64,000 bases of DNA, from assembly GCA_964475955.1 (NCBI GenBank), contig CAYYZY010000007.1, positions 19,789 to 83,788 of the forward strand. Reading direction: 5' to 3'. Shown here one piece after another: positions 1 through 8,753 of the stretch (its first letter is position 1; every line of letters begins with the position of its first letter). A model generated the notes under the pieces. It saw nothing but the letters and a program-made list of their open reading frames with translations. It ran no database searches and had not been told where the DNA came from. The DNA comes from DATKZH01 sp964475955. Lineage in GTDB: Bacteria; Planctomycetota; Planctomycetia; Pirellulales; Thermoguttaceae. Position numbers and translations under genes: made by a program.

Positions 1-1694
1 AAGCTGGTGTTGACCAACACCGGGCAGCCGGTTTTGGCCTCGAAGGCTCGGATCAATCGGTAGAACCGCCCATGGCGCGATGCGTCGACCGTCTGCACGC
101 GGGCCGAGCCGTCGACGTGCGTCACGGCCGGCAGCGACGAACGAATCGCGTCCAACCGGTCCAGCCGCGACGCGCTCCGCTCCGCCCCCGACGCGTTTCC
201 GCCCGGCGCGTTTCCGCCCGGCGCGCTCCGCTTCGCCCCCCTCACCGGAGCTACCAGGAGCATGTAGGGGCTCTCCTGGCCGTCGACCAGGTCGAAGTGC
301 TCGCTCGCCCGCTCCCGCAGAACCGAGGGCGCGAAGGGGCGGAACGATTCGCGAAACTTGACGCGCAGGTTGATGTCTTGCTGCATGCGGGGGCTGCGCG
401 CGTCGGCCAGGATGCTCCGGGAGCCGAGGGCCCTGGGGCCGAACTCCATGCGTCCTTGCATCCAGCCCACCAGCTTCTGGTCGGCCAAAAGATCGGCCAC
501 GCAGGCCAGGAGGCGGTCTTCGCAGTCGAAGCGGCGATAGACGGCGTTCTGCCGGTCGAGGAAGTCGCACACCTCGTCCCCGGAAAAACGCGGCCCGAGC
601 AGCGAGCCGTGCTGGGCGTCGCACGAGCCGGGGCGACGCGGCTTGCCAAGGAGCTGGTGCCAGATCAAGAGGGCCACGCCGAGCGCACCGCCGGCGTCCC
701 CCGCGGCCGGCTGGATCCAGACCCGCTCGAAGGGGCCCTCGCGGAGCACCCGTCCGTTGGCCACGCAGTTGAGGGCGACGCCGCCGGCCAGGCAGAGGTT
801 CGGCGTGCCCACCTGGCGGTGGACGTGCCGGGCGGCCCTGAGCATGATCTCCTCGGTCACCTTCTGGATGGAGGCCGCCAGGTCCATTTCGCGCTCGGTA
901 ATCGGGGCTTCCGGCCGGCGCGGCGGCCCGCCGAAGAGCCGTTCGAACCTCTTGGAGGTCATCCGGAGCCCCTGGCCGTAGCGGAAGTACGACAAGTCGA
1001 GCCGAAACGAGCCGTCGGGCTTCAGGTCGACGAGCTTCTCGAGGACCAGGTCTTCGTATCTCGGCTCGCCGTAAGGGGCCAGCCCCATCAGCTTGTACTC
1101 GCCCGAGTTGACGCGGAAACCGCAGAAGTAGGTGAACGCCGAGTAGAGCAACCCCAACGAATGGGGGAAACGAAGTTCGTGGGTGAGGCTGATCCGGTTG
1201 CCGCGCCCGAGGCCGAAGCTGGCGGTGGCCCATTCCCCGACGCCGTCGACCGTGAGGATCGCGGCCTCGTCGAACGGCGAGGGAAAGAACGCGCTGGCGC
1301 CGTGCGACTCGTGGTGCTCGGCGAACACGTACCGCCGCTTGTACTTCCGCCCGAGCCCCCGGTTCATCTGGCGCACCAGGTGCAGCTTCTCGTGGAGCCA
1401 GCCGGGCATGGCGGCCAGGAACGAGCGAAACCCGGCCGGCGCGAACGCGAGATAGGTCTCCAGCAGTCGCTCGAATTTCAGCAGCGGCTTGTCGTAGAAG
1501 CCCACGTAGTCGAGCGCCTCAGGCGCAAGCCCAGCCTCCTCCAGGCAGTAGGCGATGGCATGGACGGGGAAGCCGGCGTCGTGCTTGCGCCGGGTGAAGC
1601 GCTCCTCCTGGGCGGCGGCCACGATCCGGCCATCGACGACCAATGCGGCGGCCGCATCGTGGTAGAAGGCCGAGATGCCGAGGATCGCCGTCAT
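1..1694 (-). CDS. NodU/CmcH-family carbamoyltransferase (C-terminus cut by window edge)
   Basis: Carbamoyltransferase expected to move a carbamoyl group from carbamoyl phosphate onto a sugar or glycan in the cytoplasm. Reading from the ATG at 1694 the frame is open to base 1 (564 codons). It begins MTAILGISAFYHDAAAALV, the hallmark N-terminus of the family (ATP-binding Kae1-like fold), followed by EERFTRRKHDAGFP, FAEHHESHGASAFFPSPF, LTVDGVGEW, CLAGGVALNCVANG and GRMEFGPRALGSRSILAD, all characteristic of NodU. The far C-terminus is outside the window, but VTHVDGSARVQTV and PVLVNTSF are still present. Between PYMLLVAPV and LDRLDAIRSSLPAVTHVDG there is an unusual low-complexity insert containing two APGGN-type units. 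It diverges from the glycosyltransferase run that begins at 2181, so surface glycan modification is the likely role. Family assignment is strong; the acceptor sugar is unknown. Confidence 0.93.
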   Translation of the reverse strand, partial: MTAILGISAFYHDAAAALVVDGRIVAAAQEERFTRRKHDAGFPVHAIAYCLEEAGLAPEALDYVGFYDKPLLKFERLLETYLAFAPAGFRSFLAAMPGWLHEKLHLVRQMNRGLGRKYKRRYVFAEHHESHGASAFFPSPFDEAAILTVDGVGEWATASFGLGRGNRISLTHELRFPHSLGLLYSAFTYFCGFRVNSGEYKLMGLAPYGEPRYEDLVLEKLVDLKPDGSFRLDLSYFRYGQGLRMTSKRFERLFGGPPRRPEAPITEREMDLAASIQKVTEEIMLRAARHVHRQVGTPNLCLAGGVALNCVANGRVLREGPFERVWIQPAAGDAGGALGVALLIWHQLLGKPRRPGSCDAQHGSLLGPRFSGDEVCDFLDRQNAVYRRFDCEDRLLACVADLLADQKLVGWMQGRMEFGPRALGSRSILADARSPRMQQDINLRVKFRESFRPFAPSVLRERASEHFDLVDGQESPYMLLVAPVRGAKRSAPGGNAPGGNASGAERSASRLDRLDAIRSSLPAVTHVDGSARVQTVDASRHGRFYRLIRAFEAKTGCPVLVNTS

Positions 1695-2180
1695 GGAACC
1701 GCCGCAGAAGTGCCGCCCGCGCTGGATGAAGCTGCCCACCCGTGCGGGCCGCCAGCAAGGCCGTTAACGCCATGATCTTGTCCCTAGGCGGGGATGTCAA
1801 TCCGCTCTATAGGGTGGCTTCGTCCGCGCGCCGCGGGCTGCTGGGTGTAGCGATCGGAAGCCGCACATTCCCGGCGTTCCCTCGCCCCACCCCGTTTCGC
1901 GCCTTCTCGCGCTTTTGTTGGCCGTTGTTGCCTTGCCCACGGCTTGGTAATGCCGTCAGTCGCCACGCGCTGATTTCCGTTCGCCAATTCCGCCACCCCT
2001 CCCCTGCTGTTGAATTGCTATTGGCCCAGCTCTTGGGGGCGGTTATCCTCCCGCCTTCGGACATAGTCCCACAGAGGGCCAGCCGGTGCGCCCATTTTGT
2101 GCGTTCCTCCTGGTTCGCCTCGACGGGCCCTGCGTGATTCACGGCGTGCACTCCAACACGGATACTCGGGCGCTGTTCGA
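1695..2180. other. Divergent intergenic region
   Basis: 486 bases between the divergent carbamoyltransferase and GT9 genes. Apart from the minus-strand promoter candidate at 1772-1800 I see no RNA gene and no convincing ORF. The short ORFs crossing it have no recognisable motif. Its base composition is less GC-rich than the flanking genes, as expected for regulatory DNA. It should also hold the promoter of the forward glycan cluster, but I could not pick one with confidence. Confidence 0.5.
1772..1800 (-). promoter_or_regulatory. Candidate sigma70-type promoter for the carbamoyltransferase gene
   Basis: On the minus strand a perfect TTGACA (1795-1800) is followed after 17 bases by GATCAT (1772-1777), which matches the -10 consensus at four of six positions. 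Transcription would start roughly 70 bases before the ATG at 1694. Prediction by eye only. Confidence 0.4.
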
Positions 2181-3236
2181 ATGAACATCGGCCTGTTCCT
2201 ACCCAACTGGCTCGGCGACCTGGTGATGGCCACGCCCTCGCTGAGGGCGATGCGGCGTCACTTCGGGCGCGACGCGCGCCTCGTGGGGATCGTCCGGCCC
2301 AACCTGGCCGGCCTGTTGAACGGCACCGATTGGCTCGACGAGCAGCGGCTTTTCGATCCCCGGGCCCGGCAGCGGGCGTATCGCCAGCGCGCCCTGATTC
2401 GGTGGATGCGCCGCGAGCGCTTCGACCTGGTCGTCCTGTTTCCCAATTCGCTCCGCACGGCCGTTCTGGCGTGGTTCGGAGGTGCCAAGGAGCGAATCGG
2501 TTACGTGATGGACGGCCGGGGGCCGGCCCTGACCGGCCGGGTGTACCCCGACCGGGAGAACGGGCGCGTCGCCGCGCGCCCGCTGGTCGACTACTACCTG
2601 GCGCTGGCCGAGGCCGCCGGATGCCCGCCGGGTTCGCCGCAACTGGAGCTGGTCTGCACCGAGGCGGAGCAGGAGTTGGGCGACTGCGTCTGGCGCAAGC
2701 TGGGCCTTCGGGCCGACGGGCGCGTGATCGCCGTGAACTCCAGCGGCGCGTACGGCGAGGCCAAGCTGTGGCCGGAACGGCACTTCGGCGAGCTCGCCCG
2801 ACGCCTGGCCGACGAGACCGACCACGACGTGCTGGTCATCTGCGGCCCCGACGAGCGCGGCATCTCCCGGCGGATCGTTCGCCACGCACGCCACCGGCGC
2901 GTCTTTTCGTTGGCCGACCAGCCGCTGGGCCTGGCGACCAGCAAGGCGTGCATCCGACGGTGCCGGTTGATGGTCTCCACCGACAGTGGGCCGCGGCACG
3001 TCGCGGCCGCATTCGACCGGCCGGTGGTGACGCTGTTCGGGCCCACGCTGCCGGTGTGGGTCAGAAATCCTACGGTCCGCGGCGTCGACGTGCAGCTCGA
3101 CCTCGACTGCGTCGGCTGCGGCAAACGAACCTGTCCCCTGCGCCACCACAAGTGCATGCAGGATCTCTCCGTGGAGCAAGTCCACGCGGAGGTCGTCAAG
3201 CTGCTCGACGCCGAGGGCTCCACGCGGGCGGCGTGA
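2181..3236 (+). CDS. Glycosyltransferase family 9 (ADP-heptose:LPS heptosyltransferase-like)
   Basis: Predicted to add heptose or a related sugar from an ADP-sugar to the LPS inner core at the cytoplasmic membrane face. The 351-residue protein has the usual GT9 length. It starts MNIGLFLPNWLGDLVMATPS, the glycine/asparagine-rich N-terminal motif of WaaF/WaaC proteins, and later has the donor-site region STDSGPRHVAAAF followed by RPVVTLFGPTLPVW. The ATG at 2181 was chosen because the family motif begins at residue 1; upstream codons in this frame are not family-like. It is the first gene of a forward glycan run. The exact sugar and acceptor cannot be read from the sequence. Confidence 0.9.
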   Translation: MNIGLFLPNWLGDLVMATPSLRAMRRHFGRDARLVGIVRPNLAGLLNGTDWLDEQRLFDPRARQRAYRQRALIRWMRRERFDLVVLFPNSLRTAVLAWFGGAKERIGYVMDGRGPALTGRVYPDRENGRVAARPLVDYYLALAEAAGCPPGSPQLELVCTEAEQELGDCVWRKLGLRADGRVIAVNSSGAYGEAKLWPERHFGELARRLADETDHDVLVICGPDERGISRRIVRHARHRRVFSLADQPLGLATSKACIRRCRLMVSTDSGPRHVAAAFDRPVVTLFGPTLPVWVRNPTVRGVDVQLDLDCVGCGKRTCPLRHHKCMQDLSVEQVHAEVVKLLDAEGSTRAA

Positions 3237-3308
3237 ACGGAGAGCAACAAGGGACATATCGGGGCGCCACTCGAGGCGCCGGACTCGCGTTTCGAGGGAA
3301 CGCGGCGC

Positions 3309-4202
3309 GTGATCCGAAGCAAGGACGCATACACCGCATCGGACCCTGCCCGGACCGGCCTCCTCCCGGCCCGCGACGGCATGATGTGGCTCGACGATCG
3401 GTATCAAACGGAGCTCGAGGCCGCCGGCCTGACGGACTTCGACGCCGTGATGTCGACCTCGGACGGGCAGTGCCTGCGCGTGCTCCCCGACCGCGAGAAC
3501 CGGCACCTCCCACTGCGACATCCTCGGCACCCGGCCCGCGGCGCCTACTTGAAACGGCACCGCGTGCGCACTTGGGGAAGCCGGCTTCGGGCGACGCTGG
3601 GAGGCGGCCCCGGGGAGACGGCCGGGCGCGTCGAAGCACGAAACATCCGGCGGCTGGCAGCCGACGGCGTCGCCAGCATGGACTTGGTCGCCTACGGCGA
3701 ACGGCTCCGACCCGACGGACGGCTGGAGTCGTTCCTGCTCACCGAGGAGCTCGAAGGCTTCGAGCCGTTGGACGACTTCCTCAAGCGGCGTTTCCGGCCG
3801 CGGGGCGCCCTGGGCCCGGCGGCCCGCGACCGCGACCTCGACCGGCTGATCCGCAACGTGGCCGCGGTCGCCCGCGCCCTGCACGGCGCCGGTTACAATC
3901 ATCGCGACCTGTACTGCTGCCACTTCTTCGTTCGGGAGCCGGCCAAGGGCGCGTTCGAGGTGCGCTTGATCGACTTGCAGCGCGTGGAGCATCGTCGGCG
4001 ATTTCGTCGTCGCTGGCTGGTCAAGGATCTGGCCCAGTTGGGCTATTCGGCCCCCGGGGCGTGGATCGGGACAAGTCATCGGCTGGCATTCTTTCGCCAT
4101 TACTTGGGGGTCGAGAGACTGCGTCGGAGCGACAAGCGGTTGATCCGGGCCGTATTGGCCAAGCAACGACGTATCGCACGTAGAGAGGGACCGGCGGGAT
4201 GA
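3309..4202 (+). CDS. WaaP/InaA-like lipopolysaccharide core kinase
   Basis: Protein-kinase-fold enzyme of the Kdo/WaaP family, predicted to phosphorylate a heptose or Kdo residue of the LPS inner core using ATP in the cytoplasm. In 297 residues it shows the catalytic-loop motif YNHRDLYCCHFFV (HRD with a downstream His, as in WaaP) and the metal-binding IDLQRVEH, with an upstream GAYLKRHR lysine strand and EELEGFEPLDDFL as the hinge-like segment. GTG at 3309 is the likely start; no better ATG lies upstream in frame. The stop overlaps the next start by four bases (ATGA at 4199), indicating translational coupling with the GT4 gene. Assignment to the family is solid; the phosphorylated position is inference. 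Confidence 0.87.
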   Translation: MIRSKDAYTASDPARTGLLPARDGMMWLDDRYQTELEAAGLTDFDAVMSTSDGQCLRVLPDRENRHLPLRHPRHPARGAYLKRHRVRTWGSRLRATLGGGPGETAGRVEARNIRRLAADGVASMDLVAYGERLRPDGRLESFLLTEELEGFEPLDDFLKRRFRPRGALGPAARDRDLDRLIRNVAAVARALHGAGYNHRDLYCCHFFVREPAKGAFEVRLIDLQRVEHRRRFRRRWLVKDLAQLGYSAPGAWIGTSHRLAFFRHYLGVERLRRSDKRLIRAVLAKQRRIARREGPAG

Positions 4203-5467
4203 GAATCGGCCTGGTAGTGGAACAGTTCGACCCGCTGCGCGGCGGCAAGGAGCAGTGGAGCGCCCAGTTCGCCTCGAAGCTGATCGAGCGGGGGCACGAG
4301 GTCCACGTGGTGGCCAGCCGCTTCAGCGACCAGGTGTGTACGATTCCCATCGTGCCGCATCGCCTGGACGGCGCGCGCTCGCAGATCGAGTTCGCCGAAG
4401 CGGCCGAGGAGCGGCTGCGGGCGCTGGGACTCGACGTCATCCACGACACGGGGGCCGGCTGGTACTGCGACGTGTTCCAGCCGCACGGCGGCTCGCGCCG
4501 CGCGCTGGTCGAGCACAACCTGCTGGCCTTTCCGCGCTGGATGCGCCCCGTCAAGCGGACCATCGACCGCTGGCTTCCCCGCCATCGCCGTTTCGAGACG
4601 ATCATGGCGCGCCAGTTCGTCGACGACGGCCGGATCGTGCTGGGGCTGTCGGAGCGCACGCTGAACGACTTCGAGACCATCCACGGCATCTCCCGGGAGC
4701 GGATGCGCCTGGGCTACAACGGGGTCGACCCGGTCCGCTTTTCGCCCCGCCACCGCGCCGAGTACCGCCGGGCGGTGCGCCGCTGGTTCGGGCTCGACGA
4801 CGACACGCTGCTGCTGCTGATCGTGGCGCACAATTTCGTGCTCAAGGGCGTGCCGACGCTCTTGAAGACGTTGGGCCGGATGGCCGCCCGGCGCCGGCCG
4901 GTCCACCTGGCCGTGGTGGGCGGGAAACGACTGCGGCCCTTCGAGCGCGCGGCCGTGCGCTGGGGCGCCGCCTCGAACGTGACCTTCACCGGCACGGTGC
5001 GCGACACGGTCCCCTTCTACGCGGCGGCCGACGTCTACGTCCACCCCACCTACCACGATTCGTGCAGCCTCGTCGTGCTCGAGGCCCTGGCCAGCGGCCT
5101 GCCGGTGATCACCAGCCGGCTGAACGGGGCGGCCGAGCTTTTGACCGACGGGGCCGAGGGGTACGTGGTCGGCGACCCGGCCGACGTCGACCAACTGCTG
5201 GCCCGGCTGGAGCCGATGTTCGACCCGGTTGCGCGCCGGCGCATGGGCGACGCCGCCCGGCGCCTCGCCCTGGAGCATACCCTGGAACAGAACGTCGATG
5301 AGGTGCTTTCGGTCTATGAAGACGTGATCCGCCGGCGCGAAGCCCGGCGGCGCGACGCCGTGCTGCGCGCCCGCAAGCCGTTCGTCGTCCGCACCACCGG
5401 CGCCCCGGCCGCCCCGCAGCGAGCCGCCTCGCCGCGTCGCCGGCCGGCGGTTTCAAAGCGGGTATAG
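4199..5467 (+). CDS. Glycosyltransferase family 4 (GT-B fold, WaaG-like)
   Basis: Predicted retaining glycosyltransferase acting on LPS core or a related surface glycan. The 422-residue protein begins MRIGLVVEQFDPLRGGKEQW, a typical GT4 N-terminus with a GG acceptor-site loop, and has RLGYNGVDPVRFSP, VVGGKRLRPFE and the nucleotide-sugar-binding segment VVLEALASGLPVITSR with the E-x7-E-like pair in the C-terminal domain. The last 50 or so residues are basic and Ala/Arg-rich and probably lie outside the fold. It overlaps the WaaP-like gene by four bases and is followed closely by the GT2 gene at 5473, so these are almost certainly one operon. Confidence 0.9.
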   Translation: MRIGLVVEQFDPLRGGKEQWSAQFASKLIERGHEVHVVASRFSDQVCTIPIVPHRLDGARSQIEFAEAAEERLRALGLDVIHDTGAGWYCDVFQPHGGSRRALVEHNLLAFPRWMRPVKRTIDRWLPRHRRFETIMARQFVDDGRIVLGLSERTLNDFETIHGISRERMRLGYNGVDPVRFSPRHRAEYRRAVRRWFGLDDDTLLLLIVAHNFVLKGVPTLLKTLGRMAARRRPVHLAVVGGKRLRPFERAAVRWGAASNVTFTGTVRDTVPFYAAADVYVHPTYHDSCSLVVLEALASGLPVITSRLNGAAELLTDGAEGYVVGDPADVDQLLARLEPMFDPVARRRMGDAARRLALEHTLEQNVDEVLSVYEDVIRRREARRRDAVLRARKPFVVRTTGAPAAPQRAASPRRRPAVSKRV

Positions 5468-5472
5468 GCGCA

Positions 5473-6360
5473 TTGAGCACGGTCACCGCCAATCCGGCAA
5501 CGACCCACGCAACGACCCGGGACGAAGTGAGCCCCACGCCCGCACCACTCACCGTGCTAATCCCGTGCAAGGATGAGCGGCGCAACATTCGCGCCTGCAT
5601 CGAGTCGGTCCGCCCGGTGGCCGACGAGATCCTGGTCGCCGACTCCGGCTCGACCGACGGCACGCTCGCGATCGTCCGCCGGATCGGCGATTGCCGCGTG
5701 ATCGAGCGGGAGTACATCGACTCGGGCAACTTCAAGAACTGGGCCATCCCCCAGGCCGGGCACGGCTGGGTCCTCCTGGTCGACGCCGACGAGCGCGTCA
5801 CCCCGCCGCTGGCCGACGAGATCCGTCGCCTGCTGGCCGGCCCGCCCCGGTGCGACGGCTACTGGATCCGCCGCGCCAACCACTTCATGGGCCACCGCAT
5901 CCGCTTCAGCGGCTGGCAGAACGACCGCGTGCTGCGCCTGTTCCGGCGCGACCTGGCCCGCTACGACGACTCGGGCGACCACGCCGAAGTGCAAATCGCC
6001 ACGGGCAGGGTGGGCCGGCTCCGGGCACGCCTGGCGCACTACACCTACTGGTCGTACGACCAGTACTTCCAGAAGTTCCAACGCTATACCACCCAGCAGG
6101 CGGAAACCTGGCTCCGACAGGGACGCCGCACCACCCGGCTCGACATGCTTTCCTCCGCGCCGCTGCGATTCCTGCGCAGCTACGTGCTCCAACTCGGCTT
6201 CCTCGACGGGCTGGCCGGACTCCAGGTGTGCGCGCTCACGGGGTTCTACTCCTTCATGAAGCGGGCGCGGCTTTGGGAATTGCAGCACGCCCCCGAAGCC
6301 GACCGTGTCCTCCCACACGACGTCCCCCACGGCGCCCGGCCCGACGACAAGGCGGCATGA
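5473..6360 (+). CDS. Glycosyltransferase family 2 (WaaE/KdtX-like)
   Basis: GT-A fold transferase predicted to add a hexose to the LPS core. The 295-residue protein has LTVLIPCKDERRNIRACI, then EILVADSGSTDGTLAIV (nucleotide binding) and LLVDADERVTPPLADEI with the DxD-type metal site. These are signatures of the WaaE subgroup, as is the later segment SGWQNDRVLRLFRRDLARY. The start is probably the TTG at 5473, five bases after the previous stop; the first 25 residues are low-complexity and a slightly later start cannot be excluded. Same operon as the upstream GT4. Confidence 0.87.
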   Translation: MSTVTANPATTHATTRDEVSPTPAPLTVLIPCKDERRNIRACIESVRPVADEILVADSGSTDGTLAIVRRIGDCRVIEREYIDSGNFKNWAIPQAGHGWVLLVDADERVTPPLADEIRRLLAGPPRCDGYWIRRANHFMGHRIRFSGWQNDRVLRLFRRDLARYDDSGDHAEVQIATGRVGRLRARLAHYTYWSYDQYFQKFQRYTTQQAETWLRQGRRTTRLDMLSSAPLRFLRSYVLQLGFLDGLAGLQVCALTGFYSFMKRARLWELQHAPEADRVLPHDVPHGARPDDKAA

Positions 6361-6370
6361 GTCGACTGCG

Positions 6371-7558
6371 ATGAGTACATCAACCCCAACCCAACGCCGA
6401 CCTGGCCCAGCCGGCAAGCTCCCCAACGTCGCGACGCCGGAGCCGGAGATCGCGCTGTTGGTCTCGACGTACGAAAAGCCGTGGCACCTGGAGCGCGTGC
6501 TCGCCTCGATCGCCTTGCAGGAGGGCGTGGCCGGCCGCATGGAGCTGGTCGTCACCGACGACGGCTCGGCCGACCAGACGACCCAGATCGTCGACCGGTT
6601 CGCCCGAAGCGCCCCCTTCCGGGTCGCGCTGACCACCCACCCGCACGAACACTTCCAACTCGCCCGCTGCCGCAACGAGGGCGTGCGCGCGAGCACCGCG
6701 CCGTACCTCCTGTTCCTCGACGGCGATTGCCTCCTGCCGCCGAACCACGTACGGGCGCACCTAACGTGCCGCCGGCGCGGGTGCTTACGGGGGGCATTGC
6801 GCTGCGATCTGGACGAGGCGACGACGGCCCGGTTCGACGACCAGGTCGTCCGCTCGGGGGCCTACCTCGACTGGATTTCCCGCCGCCAGTTGCGCGCGCT
6901 TGCCCGCCGCCAGTGGAAGTCGCGCTTCTACCAGGCGATCGGGCATCCCACGCGGCCGAAGCTGCTCGGCTGCAACATCGCCCTGTGGCGGAGCGACTAC
7001 GAGCGCGTGAACGGCTACGACGAGAACTACGAGGGCTGGGGGTGCGAAGACGACGACCTGCGTCTCCGCCTGCGGCGCGCCGGCGTGCGCACCGCGCCCC
7101 TCTACGGCCAAACGCGGACCTACCACCTCTGGCACCCGCCCACGGCGACCGCCCCGGGCGCGTGGCGCGAGGGGGCCAACGTGGCGTACTTCTCGCGGGC
7201 CGGACGCCTCACCCGATGCCGTGAGGGGCTCGTGCGGCGGTCGCTCGACGACCTGGCGGTTCATGTGGTCGGAACGCCCACCGCGGCCCGGCGCGCCGCC
7301 CGACTGATCCGCGGGCGATGGGGCGAATCCGGCCGCGCCGGCCCGGCCGAAGTCGAGCTGCTGTTCCTGCCCGGCCGAGGTCGATTCAGCGGCCGGGCCG
7401 ACTGCAACCTGCTGGTCGTCCTCGACGACTGCCCCCGGGCGCGCCGCCTCGCGCGCAAGGCCCACGTGGTCGTGGCCGATCGCCCCTACCCGGACGTGCC
7501 GGAGGGACGCCGGTTCCCGGTCGCCGAGTTCGACCGGGCGTTGGAAGCCATCGGCTGA
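6371..7558 (+). CDS. Glycosyltransferase family 2 with galactosyltransferase-type C-terminal motif
   Basis: GT-A transferase of 395 residues from the ATG at 6371. The N-terminal catalytic half has IALLVSTYEKPWHLERVLAS, VVTDDGSADQTTQIVDRF and LLFLDGDCLLPPNHV. The middle has GYDENYEGWGCEDDDLRLRL, the Gly-Trp-Gly-x-Glu-Asp motif of the Pfam Glyco_transf_7C (galactosyltransferase C-terminal) group. The last roughly 110 residues (SLDDLAVHVVGTP onward) form an extra Arg/Ala-rich domain that I do not recognise. An in-frame upstream ATG at 6305 would overlap the preceding gene and adds no motif, so 6371, ten bases after the previous stop, is preferred. Confidence 0.86.
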   Translation: MSTSTPTQRRPGPAGKLPNVATPEPEIALLVSTYEKPWHLERVLASIALQEGVAGRMELVVTDDGSADQTTQIVDRFARSAPFRVALTTHPHEHFQLARCRNEGVRASTAPYLLFLDGDCLLPPNHVRAHLTCRRRGCLRGALRCDLDEATTARFDDQVVRSGAYLDWISRRQLRALARRQWKSRFYQAIGHPTRPKLLGCNIALWRSDYERVNGYDENYEGWGCEDDDLRLRLRRAGVRTAPLYGQTRTYHLWHPPTATAPGAWREGANVAYFSRAGRLTRCREGLVRRSLDDLAVHVVGTPTAARRAARLIRGRWGESGRAGPAEVELLFLPGRGRFSGRADCNLLVVLDDCPRARRLARKAHVVVADRPYPDVPEGRRFPVAEFDRALEAIG

Positions 7559-7634
7559 TCGCCTCGGCGCGGCGCACCCGAACACCGAGACTTGGAGAAC
7601 GCAAGACACTGCCGAAGAAGCGGCCACCAGCCAC

Positions 7635-7761
7635 GTGGGGCACGTTTCCAACGTGCCTTGACCAACGGGAGTCGGGATCCCGGCCCTTGCAGACAGGCGG
7701 TATTGGCACGTTGGAAACGTGCCCCACGGGCCCGTATTGGCACGCTGGAAACGCGCCCCAC
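7635..7761. repeat. Dispersed palindromic repeat family A, three copies
   Basis: Two perfect 23-base inverted copies lie at 7635-7657 and 7705-7727 (core CACGTTGGAAACGTG followed by CCCCAC on one strand), with a third, slightly diverged copy at 7739-7761 in the same orientation as the second. They could form a long hairpin between the GT2 and sulfotransferase genes. A related degenerate copy occurs at 8610-8656, beyond the sulfotransferase gene. Confidence 0.85.
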
Positions 7762-7797
7762 GGCTTTCCCGGCGATGTTCGCAGGAGCAGTTCGACG

Positions 7798-8592
7798 ATG
7801 CTGGCTCACGTACACATCGAGAAGACGGCCGGGCAGACGATCCGGGCGATCCTCCGGAAGAACCTCGGGCCCTCGCATTGCGATCTGTTCGGCGAAGGCG
7901 CCGACCCGAACGGCGCGTGGCAGTGGACCGCCCGGTGCTACCCGCGGCTGCGGAGCGTCGCGGGCCACGCGGTCCGGCCCACGCCGGCGTTCGACGAGCA
8001 CTTCCCCCACGCCCGATACTACACGTTCCTGCGCGATCCGCTGAGGCGCTGCCTCTCGCATTACCAGTTCGTTCTTCAGGCGGGGGTCCGCTGTCCGCCG
8101 TTTCGCGACTGGATCGCGTCGAACGCCGACCTGCAAACGCGGATCCTCGCGGGCGAGCCCAACGCGGAGAAGGCGATCGAGGTGCTCGAGACCCGGATCG
8201 GCTTCGTGGGGCTCGTGGGGCGGTTCAACGAATCGCTCCTGCTGTGGAAGCGGTGGGCCGGCATCGGTTCGCTGGACGTCGGCTATCGCCCCGTGAACGT
8301 GGCCCGATCGAACGCCGTCCGGCAGGAGGTGCTTTCGGATCCGGATACCGAAGCGGCGATCCGCCGGTTCAGCCGGCAGGACGAGAAGCTCTACCGGTAC
8401 GTCGTCGACGAGTTCTACCCTCGCCAGGTGGCCGCCTACGGCAGCTCCCTCGCGGACGACGTGCGCTCGTTCGAAGCCACGCTGGCCGCCGGCACGAACT
8501 TTTCATGCCTCGGCCTCGTCGGCAAGGCCAAACGCGACCTGCTGTACAAGCCCCTGATGCGGCTCGTCCGTTCCGCCCGCCGGGCGGCGTAG
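7798..8592 (+). CDS. Sulfotransferase family protein (PAPS-dependent)
   Basis: Predicted to transfer sulfate from PAPS to a glycan or lipid acceptor. The 264-residue protein starts MLAHVHIEKTAGQTIRAIL, in which HIEKTAGQT is the 5'-phosphosulfate loop of the family 2 (heparan/carbohydrate-type) sulfotransferases. FLRDPLRRCLSHYQF supplies the 3'-phosphate-binding Arg/Ser. The ATG at 7798 fits the family N-terminus exactly. The C-terminal 34 or so codons are duplicated at 12346-12457 as a remnant. The gene is bracketed by family A palindromes (7635-7761 and 8610-8656), so it may have moved or duplicated by recombination. With the preceding transferases it suggests sulfated surface glycans. Confidence 0.88.
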   Translation: MLAHVHIEKTAGQTIRAILRKNLGPSHCDLFGEGADPNGAWQWTARCYPRLRSVAGHAVRPTPAFDEHFPHARYYTFLRDPLRRCLSHYQFVLQAGVRCPPFRDWIASNADLQTRILAGEPNAEKAIEVLETRIGFVGLVGRFNESLLLWKRWAGIGSLDVGYRPVNVARSNAVRQEVLSDPDTEAAIRRFSRQDEKLYRYVVDEFYPRQVAAYGSSLADDVRSFEATLAAGTNFSCLGLVGKAKRDLLYKPLMRLVRSARRAA

Positions 8593-8609
8593 GAGCGAGA
8601 GGACGGCGA

Positions 8610-8656
8610 GTGGGGCACGATTCCCTCGCGCCGGGCGCGTTGGAAACGCACCCCAC
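8610..8656. repeat. Degenerate copy of palindromic repeat family A
   Basis: GTGGGGCACG (8610-8619) and GCGTTGGAAACGCACCCCAC at the other end form a degenerate inverted repeat related to the copies at 7635-7761. It lies 17 bases after the sulfotransferase stop codon. Confidence 0.7.
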
Positions 8657-8753
8657 GGCCATGTCTTGACGGCCGTCTCCCCCGCGTTCTCGGGATCGCC
8701 CGAGAAGTGAGCCGCTCGGGCGAAGCCGGCGGTTTCGTCGAACAGTCAGGGAC

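Noticed and set aside
72..1775. 567-codon forward frame over the carbamoyltransferase gene
   Set aside because: The reverse frame from 1694 matches NodU along its whole length, while the forward translation has no recognisable motif.
2199..4166. 655-codon reverse frame over the GT9 and WaaP-like genes
   Set aside because: Both forward genes have clear family motifs; the reverse translation is low-complexity and unrelated to known families.
7635..8656. CRISPR-like repeat array around the sulfotransferase gene
   Set aside because: Only four copies, in inverted orientation, with irregular spacing and a whole gene between them; no cas gene is nearby.
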